From: Mytilisepta virgata
Lineage: Eukaryota; Mollusca; Bivalvia; Mytilida; Mytilidae
Direction: 5' to 3'
DNA: 64,000 nt
Assembly: GCA_028015205.1 (NCBI GenBank)
Contig: CM051514.1
Location: forward strand, 41,618,150 to 41,682,149
Numbering within the stretch: the first letter of the stretch is position 1; the number at the start of each line of letters is the position of its first letter. Below the pieces are notes generated by a model. That model searched no databases. It was not told where the DNA came from and worked only from the letters and a program-made list of their open reading frames with translations. The position numbers were made by a program, and so were the translations under genes. This document shows, in pieces, positions 50,001 through 62,000 of this stretch.

Positions 50001-53000
50001 ATTATTGTCAAATTAGACTTAATACTAAATTTTTTCTCGATACTATGTCGTTTAATTATAAAATATCACCATATACATTATGCATTTATCTATCGTAAAT
50101 CTATTTTACATTTATTGTTGGAAAATGGATTATGGATAGAATCGATATTTTTTCACGAATTACATTTTATGAAATTATTCATTAGCATTAAAACATATCT
50201 GAAATCATTTACATATTTTAGCATCTGTTTCCTGATGATATTTTATTACAGTTACAAACCAATTTTTGAAAGACCTGAAAAATAACACATACAACGATAT
50301 TGAAAGGAGAACAGCACAACAATTATTTAAAAGAGGAACAAGGTGTTATTTTTTGCATTTGCTTTAAAAAGCAAATCCAACATTTTTTCTTAATATGTAA
50401 TGATGCAGATTATCATCCTCGTAAATTGTTAATTTTGTTCTCGTGCAGGGTAAAAACGTATGAAAAAAATGAAGTGTGACTGTATGGTTTTCATCCCAAT
50501 TTAAAAATGCTAGTAAATATAGTTGTATATTATCAAGTTTACAACAAAGTCTTTTACTATAGCTTATGAATCCAATAAAATAGCAAAATGGACAATAATG
50601 AGCCGGGTCCCAGTTTTACAAACGTTCGTACGAATAAGATCGAGACTGGTTGCAAGTCATTAATAAAAAAAACTTCTGAAGACCGGAAACAATTTCGGAC
50701 ATACGACTTATTGGATAATGTTGGAGTCGTACAAATATTTATGAAACAGGACCCAGAACACAGACTGAAGGCATTGAATATAAATGCAAATGCTGAAATT
50801 CCCAAAACATTTGTGTTCAGACTAGCAATGTAAATGTGTATTTTGTAAATTGCAACTTACCTATACCTGAATTTTTTAGTTTCAAAAGAATTAAATGCTG
50901 TCAGTTTTGTAAACAAAACTCTGACTATATTCAGAAATATGGCAAAATTTATCTGAAATTGAAATTATAAAGAAGCCATTTTAAGCTATACACATTACGT
51001 AAGATAACATGATTAATTTTGATATAATATACAAAATTCGAGTAAAGGTATATATTCCCAAAGGTCCAGAACCGTAAATATCAAAACTGTGACTTCAGAT
51101 GAAGTACACTGACCAAGGCGCTACGCTGCTGAAATATTTGTCACAAAGAAGGAATTTATGTGAAGAAATAATTTCAGCATATCCCTTTTATCACATTAAA
51201 TAAAATACATATATAATCACCCCCTTCTCCTACAAGGTAGGCATTTTTATCTTTGCATGCGATTCTAAACTCACGGACAGAAATATATATCAACACCAGA
51301 CACATTAAAAAACATTATGCAAAAAATAAGGAGTATCTCCCTCGTGCATAACTCTGTTCTTAGATAGCTTTGGCTTTACCCCTTTTGGTCATTTTCGTAT
51401 TTCTTAATTTGTTCTTCACTCCTTTTGTTTTGGGTTACAACATTTTAGGTCTTTAGCACAACTGATAAATCGTAAATCGACGAATTGTGCATATCTTGTG
51501 CATCAAAACTGGTATCAAATAATCTATTTTTAACCACTGAGTCGAAACCGCTAGTGGTGGACTCCAAATCCCCGGGGGTATCACCAGCTCAGTTGCTAGA
51601 ATTTTGATACAGGCCCGAAATTTGAAACTTCAAATTTACTGCTACAAATATGTAAACACTAAGGAGTATCTCCCTCGTACATAACTCTGTCCTTAGACGG
51701 TTTTGGCATAACCCCTTTTGGTCATTTGAGTATTTTTTAATTTGGTCTTCAACCTTTCGGATTATTGTTTTAATTTTCAACAGTTTAGGAGATGAAAAAA
51801 TATAATATAAAGTAATGACAAAATGAACAAAAATGAGTTACAATTTTTCAAAAGTATTTATCCGTTTTTCGTAAGGTTATCTTTAATTAAATTTAAATCA
51901 AATTCCTTTTAAATACTCACAGCAACTGATAGTACTATTGGTCCTCGCATTATCCAAAAATATCCAGGATGATCATTAGTGTTCCAACATCTAAGAAATT
52001 ATAAAAAAGTACTTTTCTATCCAACCTTTTATTTATATAATTTGTTACTAATATGATAAAAGAAAGACCTGTTTAATATATTTTTTTCTTATAAAAGACG
52101 AGAAAACAATTTGACGTTTAGTAAAACATTCTATGGAAAGAATTTTAGTATAACAACAGATTTATACATATTAAAACAATCTATGCCCCATTTGTAGTGT
52201 GTTCAATGTTCCAAAGTTACTTCACGACGAGTGCCGTATACAGAGTAGGAACTCCTTAATCTTCAGGAGCATCTGAGTTCACCCCTGGGTTTTATAGGAG
52301 TGTTGTTCATTGTTTTTTTTAGTTTTCAGTGTTTATTTGTTGTGCTTGTGGTTATTCATATGTCTTTCCGGGTTTTCGTCTAATAGACTGCGTTTTTTGG
52401 TTTGCTCCATAGGTACATTTGTCCTCTTTACTGAATAGAATTGATAGGAGATATAGGCTAAATGTCAAAACGTGAAACACAAATCTAAAAGAACAAGAAG
52501 ATGTCTACATACAGCCTCAACACCTTACATGTGATCGAATGAAACTAGATTAGGGTGTACACAGCACTCAACCTATGATGTAAACCTATAGACCTATAAA
52601 CCCAGAGTTATATATACTGGAACTTGAATCCACAGGCTGCATCATACAAATACAAATACAATGTATTTTTCATATTTTGACAAATCTTGTGTTCTACACT
52701 AATATTTGGAGACATCATTAGAATGCTGAAAAACACGAGGATTTATGCGAAAAACCCAAATTTAATACACAAGATCTGCAGATATCATCGATTTACAGTT
52801 CATAAATTGTGCTTACATTATAAATTAATAATAATCGGGATTTATAGTTTTTTAGAATTTTACTTGGCGAGATACAGTCCACAGACTACAGTCGAGATAG
52901 TTAAACTGTTGGTGAAAAATTTGAAGTTGTAACTATTGTGACTTTAAGATTCTGTTTCTTAAATTCCACATTAACGGTTTTAAATTAGCTGTAATAATAT

Positions 53001-56000
53001 ATATAATTCGACAGTGACACGAACCCCGTTTTGACCCTTTCAATTCTTAGGGATAGTTTGTTTGTGTTGCTACGTAATCTTCGAAAAGTTTGTTTGTGTT
53101 GCTACCTAATCTTCGAAAAGACTTAAACTAGATTCTTAACAGCGGTTATACTTACAAAGTGTTTTCCTCTATAGCCCTCACTATAACCCACGGGAGAACA
53201 AACGATAAAGGCGATGCTACAAAAAATAAAACAAAACATATCTGAAATTTTGTCTTCTAGCAAACCTTCTAAGTTATTTTAATAAGTCATTACCAGTCCC
53301 GTCATGCCTGTTTGGAATATTGTGCTAAAATTTGTTTTTAGTAGAATAATTAACATAAAATGATATATATATTTTTTTCTAATCACACTAGGAATCAATA
53401 AGAGAACAATAAGTTCAGAATGGGGAGGGGAGGGGAGTAATCTAATATTTTGGAATCTTTTCCAGGCCTGTTTTTTATTTGAGATAAACATATACTAAGG
53501 TTATAATTAGTCCTAAATTTCTTTTACCACATTTTCGAGCCTACATTTTTTCACTTAAATTCGGATGTTGTGTCAAAATTTATTCCTAGTCTCCCTCCTA
53601 AAAAATCAAGTCAAACGGGCATTCCCTAATGATCTAATGAATCAAATAAATGTCGCTCCAGACATTTATCTACATTGGCTTGTTAATGTTACTTTGACGG
53701 TACATAATTAGTTATTAAAACTATTAATCTTATGACAACCCAGTAATTGTCTTCACAGGAATATTTTTTTCTGACTGGTACTATTTTTGGAATAGAACAT
53801 ATTGATAGAATGGTATAATTACAACGGGTATAATTCTGGGATACATTTGGAGGTTGGTGCCAAATTGGAAGTAAAGGAAAACCGTTTAATCTAAATTTAC
53901 CACAATCTGATATTATCAACTGCTTTTCTCTCAGGAGTTAGATAACTTAAATACGAACAGGTATATCAATTTATAGAAAAAGTATCGACCCCCCCCCCCC
54001 CCCACCAATGTTAAGCTATAAACTTAAGCTTAAAAGATTCTCTAACAAAAGTACTCTTATACTGCTTGTGAATAAAGTATTGAATTTAATGAAAAAGCTA
54101 TGACATGCAAAAAATATACTTTGTTACTATTCATTCCAGGTTTGTCAATAAGGCTCTTGAATTTATCACTCATTCAAATGCTTATGAGCATTAATGATTT
54201 ATGCCATATTTCAAAGATTTTTTGTTGGAATATAATAAAACCTTTCTTCTATTATGTTATAATTGACAAATCTTGTGCAAGCATAATAAACAGATTTATC
54301 AGTCGGGAACGAGGCATGAAATATTGATGACTGAAATAAAAAACCTCTCTGTAGGGACACGTGCATAGCGCAGGATACTGCGTTACAAAAACAGTGACCC
54401 ACATTCCAATTGTTTTTACAACAAATCAGTTTTGTTTTCTATTCAAGCGGTTTATCGATACTCTAATAATATGTATACAAGTTAATAGTTTTCAAATCAT
54501 ATACATTTGTAGATGTCTACTAAAGATAATATTTCAAAAAAATAATCTCTTATGCATTTTATTAAAAAAAACCAATACCTGCTGCATACATATTGATAAG
54601 TCATTGATGTGATTGGACAACATACATGTACATGTAAATATAGATTCTCGTTCAGGTACGATTGAGTTATGGAATTTCTCCACCCGAGATAGTTAAATTT
54701 CCGATTTTCAACACGCAAGCCTTTGCCAGCGTGTTAAAATCTAAAAGTTTACTATCGAGTTAATTGAAGGAGAATCTGTTTCTCATATGATTTTCGACAA
54801 AAACCTAAATTATGTAGTTTGTTTACATAGACGTCATTTCGGGACTTCTCTGGTTTATCGTTCCAATAACTGTAGAAAAAAAAAACGGCGGGAATTCCCA
54901 TGCAGAAATTTTATCACCGAGAAGTGGTTAACAATATTATGTATTTTTACCCCCCCCCCCCCCCCCGCCAAGAATAGGAGGAAATGTGTTCCTGATAATT
55001 AAATGTGTAATAACATATGCTTACCCCAACCAAAAATAATAAACCATTTTATTCCGCTTTTTTCGGAAAAATATGCTGCTGCTATTAACATGTTGAGGTA
55101 TAATCCCTCCACCAATATCCACATATAATTGGAGGCCAATATGTAGTGAAATGATGTGAAAAACAGCTTACATTGCCAATGCTACAATAAGAAGGATTAA
55201 GTATTATTTACATATGGGCAAAACCACCCCGAAAACAACATAAAATATAAAACAAAACGAAACATTGTCTGATTAACTCTTATTTCGTATTCTTATATTG
55301 TGTTAAATACAATAAACAACATTAACACATTTAAAACCTAACTGTCATGACCGTATCGAAAGAGGTTAGAAGAGGGGAACAAGTGGTATCATTATGAATG
55401 TCGATTGGATGTTGGAAATCAGGGACATCTCATCTTTCTTTTGTAAACATTACCCAAGTTAAAAGTCATAAAATATAAAGTAAAAAATATATCGAGTTTG
55501 AATACTGAATCTCAAAAAAGTATTACGATATTTTGATGCAAACGGAAATAAAGTCATAAAATATAAAGAAAAAAAATATCGGGTATGCATACTGAATCTC
55601 AAACAAGTATTACGATATTTTGATGCAAACAGGACATAAAGTCATAAAATATAAAGAAAAAAAATATCGAGTATACATACTGAATCTCAAGCAAGTATTA
55701 CGATATTTTAATTAACCTTTAAGCAATTATGCATTTGAAGAATATATTAAAGAATGACACTTACTGTTCCCTCTTTTATGAACTGTAATTGACTATTTTC
55801 TTCACGAACATCAGAGGGGAAACCAGTGCCGTTTACCAATACATTTTCTTTCATGAACGAAACGGAGGCTCTCAGAATAAACGATACGAACAGATTGATG
55901 TGGATCACATTCCTTTTACATCTAAGTCGCCTTTAAAGGAATGGGATAAAGTTAGAATAATTGGATAAAAACTCATAATTAAGGTAAAAAGCATGGATTA

Positions 56001-59000
56001 TCTTTCTGATAAGAAAATACTTTAGTTTCCTTTGATGTAAACATGTCGGAAAATATATGGTTCAAGTAATATACAATAGGAGGATTTTTCAAACAATCTT
56101 CCTGGTCAAAAAGACACAATATATATAAGTTTATGAAAATCTACACATAGAGTAAAAATACAAATACAGACAGAAAGGTGAAATTTTTTTTAATTAGTGT
56201 TATTTTAAGTTGATTCCACTTGGATTTGACTTAAATTTGTAATCATGATTTGAATCTTAAGATCACTTGCTTTAATACATGTATTTGTCTGTATTTTGGT
56301 ACATAATTGAAGAACATCCAGACAAGTGTTTTATATTATATTTGAGGTGGGAATATATTCATTGCAATCTAGGCATCATCTTATGGTTTTCAAGAATTCG
56401 AAGAAACAACAGCCCACATCAGAGACAATAAAAAAGGTACTTGAATAAAAATTCTTAAAATTTGACAAACGAACATCAAAATCACGAATTCACAATAAAA
56501 CCAGTAATTTATATTATTATATCTCAGACGAATTATTGTATTTAAAACTATATCTCATCGGTTATTTCGATCATGTGATCGACATTAATAAATCTTCATA
56601 TTCCGTCAAATTCAAATCATATTCCACCCCTTCGGAAATCTCGCTACTTTTCCAGTATTGATATCAGTAAATGGAATTGACACAAACTAAATATCAAATT
56701 AGATTGAAAAACCATGTTCTTAACTGTATTTCCAATACAATGTGTTTGGTGCCTTATGATAAAAAGGTGTTCCAAAGTGGAAAACTTTCCTTATATTGGT
56801 AAAAATCACTTGATTTACACATTGAAAATCAAAATATCTTTGGTTTTATTCAGTATAATAAAACATTTATAGCATGGTAGTAGGGGAAATATGAAGATTA
56901 CTTCATGTCTCAATATCATATTCCCCTCAGGAAGGCCCTCGTGGAATATGATATTTCTGATGTGAATAAATCTGCATATTCCCCCTACTACAATGTAATA
57001 AATGTATACAGTAAACATATAATAATACAGACAGCCAATGAAAATTGTTTTCTGAGCCAGGTACAAACACAGAATGCACAAGTATTAAACATGTTTATGA
57101 GTAATCAACTTTCCGTTTAAATCCCGGATCAGTCAAAAATAACACATTCATTCAAGCAAAAAAAATAAAACCGGTAAGTAACTCAGTGCGTCCTTCATTT
57201 AAGACAGAAGAGCACAAAAAATACAAAAAAGGCAGTAACACAAAAATGTACCGATCACAGAGTGGGAATTAATAGGAATATTTTATACCAATTTTGATGC
57301 ACAAGATGTGCACACTGCGTCAAATTACGCACTCATCAGTTGTGCTCGAGGCCTGAAATGTTAAAAGACCAAAACAATAATAAAAAACCGTGAAGAGCAA
57401 ATTCAAAAAGGCCAAAAAGACCAAAATGGTAAAGTCTAACCCACCTAAGAACAGAGCTATACACGAGGGAGATGCTCTTTAGTTTCACAAAATTTATCAT
57501 TTTGTAATATTTAGCCGTACAACAGAAACATAAATAATGAGGATACATAAGCTGGGAATACCAAGTACTGACTTCGCACAGACAGTTTTGGTATCCAACT
57601 TTGAAATAGCGTTTACGGTTTGTCGTTCGGCTGGCATTCATTCAGTGAAACAAACTATACACAACAAACTACACGCAACAAACTACACGCAACAAGTTCT
57701 TTATGATTCTTTGTAAAATGAATATTTAATAACAAACCAAAAAATAACTAGTCAAGGCCATATTTTTACTTCTAGTTTATTTTTTACCTTTTTAAAAGTT
57801 ATCTCCATAACACATACTCCATATCCTTTAATTTTTCCTAAGAAAATTACTTACCTGAAAGCACACATTATTGAGGTGGCTATTACCAGAGAAACCAGTG
57901 AAATACCATAACCAATGTTAAACATCAGACGTATGTATGGTAGGTGTTTCTATATGTAAAACATATATAAATCAGTAAAAAATATTAATTTTGAATTTAA
58001 TACACTATTTTGAAAATATGACTTTATCCTGCAATCAAGCCATTTCTGGTCTAATAACAGGGGTACAATAAACTTTAGTCGTATTAGGTGAATGACATAA
58101 TAAAGTCTACTGGTACTTGTTTACATGAAGAGCGCGGGGAGCGTAATGAATGTACCAGATCACGTCGTGGCGTTTCCCGCGTTTTCACGGCGGTTGTATT
58201 TCAACGTCAAACGTAATTTTAAGGCATTTTACTCATCTCAAGGGGATTGCAGAATAATGACAATACAAAGTCATTGCCGGAAAATATAACATTTATTTGG
58301 GCTCGCTGCAAAATATGGGGAAAATGCTCGCTAAAGCTCGCCTTTTCTCATTTTTCTAAAGCTCGCCCAAATAAATTTCATATTTTCCGACAATGAATAT
58401 GTATTGTATATTTATCCAAACTGTTGACAAATCCACTTGATATCGAATATGTGCATTGCCTTGGATGAATTAAAATTGATATTTTACTCTTAAAATGTTA
58501 TCTTATTTATAAGAAATTTAAATTTCCAGACCCCAAAATATAAAGATGCATAATACATTCCTAACCGACGCAAGTACCTGTTTAAATTTCAGGTAAAGTT
58601 TACCAATTATTAACAAAATTGCTACACATAGCCATATTTCCCCCGCCGCAGAGAAAAGTCGAAGGCCCACAAGATATACAAAATGTGAATTTTTGAAGTG
58701 GCGGCACGGTAATAATAGAATTTCAGTACAATACAAATACAAATCTGAGTCCGCAAAGTGTTCCTGTAGTGTCACATGCACAAAAAAATTAAAGTTCTAT
58801 AACTCCCATAAACGTTGTCAAATCTAAATGGCGGTCCGATGGGATCACGTACATATGGTGGATATCAGTCTTACCAAATTTTAACGAAATCCGATCTGCG
58901 ATCTAAAAGAAGTTGCGTCCAGAAAGTGTTCCTATATTGTCGAATGCAGAAAAATTTTAAAGTCCCATAACTCCCGTAAAATTTGTCAGATCAAACTGGC

Positions 59001-62000
59001 GGTGCAATTGGATGAAGAACAAAAGGTGACTAACAATCCTACACAATTTGAACGAAATCCAATCAGCGGAGTTGCGAAGACAAATAACTGACGGACGGAC
59101 GGACGCACGGACGCAAACCATTACTAGATCCCCCCGTCGCGATGCGTCGGGAATAATAACATCCAATAGAGTGAATAACCAATGTATCACTTGAAAGAAA
59201 CAAAAAGTACATACCTGTATTAATTTAGAAATGGGTTTAATGCTAGATTTATATGGACATTGTGTATAATCCGTCCACGTCAAATTCAGTACTGGGTTGT
59301 AAAACCATGTCCCATTACGCGTGCAGTACTTGTGTGCGAATTCTATAATAACGAAAAATAGATGTACATGTAAGAAATCAGATTAAGCATAGGCGATAAT
59401 TTTGGTAGATAATAAAAGATGTAGTGACACATTACTATATGCAGGAAAATACGTAAAAGTGGTAAGCATAAGTCGAAAGACAACTTCCAACAAAGGGAGG
59501 TAAGAAACAGTGTGAGGATAGGTTATTTTCACCTGATAGTACTAACCATCCTTGATGAGTCATATTTTAATAAACTGGTCTTATGATAATTACAAATAAG
59601 CTTTTTTGTCTGTTGACAAAAAATCGAAGTTAAATTCCATTTTCAAGTTCTCACGTGTTCGATGGCAGAACTTTAGGTTTTGATGAACAAATCAAGAAAT
59701 CGGTTTTTATGGCGTAAGGACAAAAGACTCTAAAACCTAGGATGTAAAATTTTGTAATTTATATATCCTTATATTGAACATGTTCAAGGACCATTTTAAG
59801 GTTTAAAATGTGCTTGCTAACTTTTTTCAATATATATCATTTTCATATACCTTCTTTATCAAATCCGTTCAAATAGTTTGGGCATGGTAAAGAAACAACG
59901 GTTCCAGAGGGTGTTGGTGGCCAACAGGCCAATGTATCCCATACTCTCTCACAATAGCTATCTGTAAAGAAAATAAATATATCATTATTCGCACACTAGA
60001 CGAACAATAGCGTTCACATTATTCAAATGAAAAGGGGAACATGACCGAAAGGTCTGGAAACCTGTGTTATAGTTTTATTTGTAACTACAACTATAGTTAA
60101 TCGTATAAATAAAAGGGTACCAACAATGTAGGTATAATGCACTGTTTGGACACAATGACCAAATGAATACATGAAAATAACAACAAATAATCATACCTGT
60201 GAATAAAGGGCACCCAAGAGACCAGAAAAAGTTCCCATATCTGTATATTCATATATATGACCTATATATAGAGATACATTTTACAGACTTTGTTCACGAC
60301 GTGGTAATTTTCATAATGCTTTTTATAGAGGTGTCTCTTAAAGCAGGGTATATTGATATTAATGAAATTTACAACTCGTAACTGACAACATAATAATTCA
60401 CGTATGTCCAATGGCATTCGTAAAATAATAACATGTTAGGTTGCAGATTTATGGTATTTGAACATTACGATTAGATGTACAATACGCTTTTTCTTGGAGA
60501 AAAAATATGGAACACCAACAGAGGAAACAAATACTGGAAACGTAATACTAAATTAACATTTTAAAAGGAAAAGACAGATAACCAAAAATAGAAAGAACTG
60601 AAACAAAATCAAAGTGAACATTGGAATTGCTTACTGTTTAGTTAATCCTTTTTTGATAGATGGAGGGGTAAAAGAATAATTTTTATTTTTGAGATATTAG
60701 GAGTAAACACATAGTGTGAAGTATTATATAAGGACTTGAAATATTCTGTTGAAATTATAGGATAGTTTGAGATAACAGAGTTTGAGGTGACGCTAGTCAA
60801 CTGTATTTATTTTTAATCTGCGTACACCTGTATCATGATGATACTTAACCTGTTACGGGAATTCGCAGTGAATGCAGTTTTTGTCACACATGTACTTTCT
60901 ACTAGTATTACGTAGCACTCGGAAAAACTTAAAAAAACTTATTTAACAGAAAAATTCCAATATACAATGAGAAAAGGAACATATTGAGATTTGTATACCT
61001 AGAATGTAAAGGATACCAAAGAAACAACCAAAAAGACGTAATTTGAACGGAAAAACATAAGGAATACAAATAGATAGATATCTGTTTTGTTGAGGGGTCC
61101 ATGTTGCTCATCTTGTTTTAGTTTTAGTTTTTGTGTTGTATTTCCGTTGTTTGTTTAGTCTTGTCTTTCTTTTCATCTCTGTTTTTCTGTTTCTCTGAAT
61201 TTATGATTGTTTGATTGCTCTTCCGATATTTTCCCACCTTGCAAAGCATATGGTGTTGTAACATTTTATCTGCCCGTTACATCACTGCTTCCTACTGTTG
61301 ATAGTGTCGGGTAAGTATATGATAAAAAAAAGAAAACCTTACCATTGTTTGTATAGCTTTCTTCTTCTATAAGTCGTTGACAGGTCTGGTTTGCTTCAGC
61401 TAGTCGATGTATTTGTTCATCTAATGATATGTCTACTATACCCTTTGTAAAATGAAAGGTTGTGGGTTAATTTGTTTAGACGAATAAATATATAAATTAA
61501 AAAATAAATAAATACCGGCATAGCCTGTATGTGGCGTCTACGTTTCTCAGCTTATCCGATATTCAAGGACATGCGTGAGTTACCATGACTTTCGACAAAG
61601 AGGAGTACTGCAGTCACAAAACCAGGGTTTTATCATGGATATATTGATGCCAACACTTAGGAAATTCTACGGTCGTTATCACGAATTGATTGACCGTTAC
61701 AGTCTTCCAATATTTAAGATGATGTGGTACCTGTTCCCACTGTCGTAAGATTTCATGTACACAAAATGTACCTCCATCGATTTGTGACTACCACCGGATT
61801 GACTTTGTTGAACTTCACGACGGGTGTCGTATACGTTCATATTATCAGGTTTTCTGCAAACGTATATCGTAAAATATCAGCCGCGAGACACAATGTGAAG
61901 CTTTTTCGGCGAGTGAGCGTAGCGAACGAGCTAAAAAGCTTCATATTGTGTCGAGCGGCGGATATTTTACAATATTTTTTTGAAGAAAACTTGATGATAA

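Noticed and set aside
55464..55711. CRISPR-like regular repeat
   Set aside because: The units are directly tandem without unique spacers, in an intron of an animal gene.
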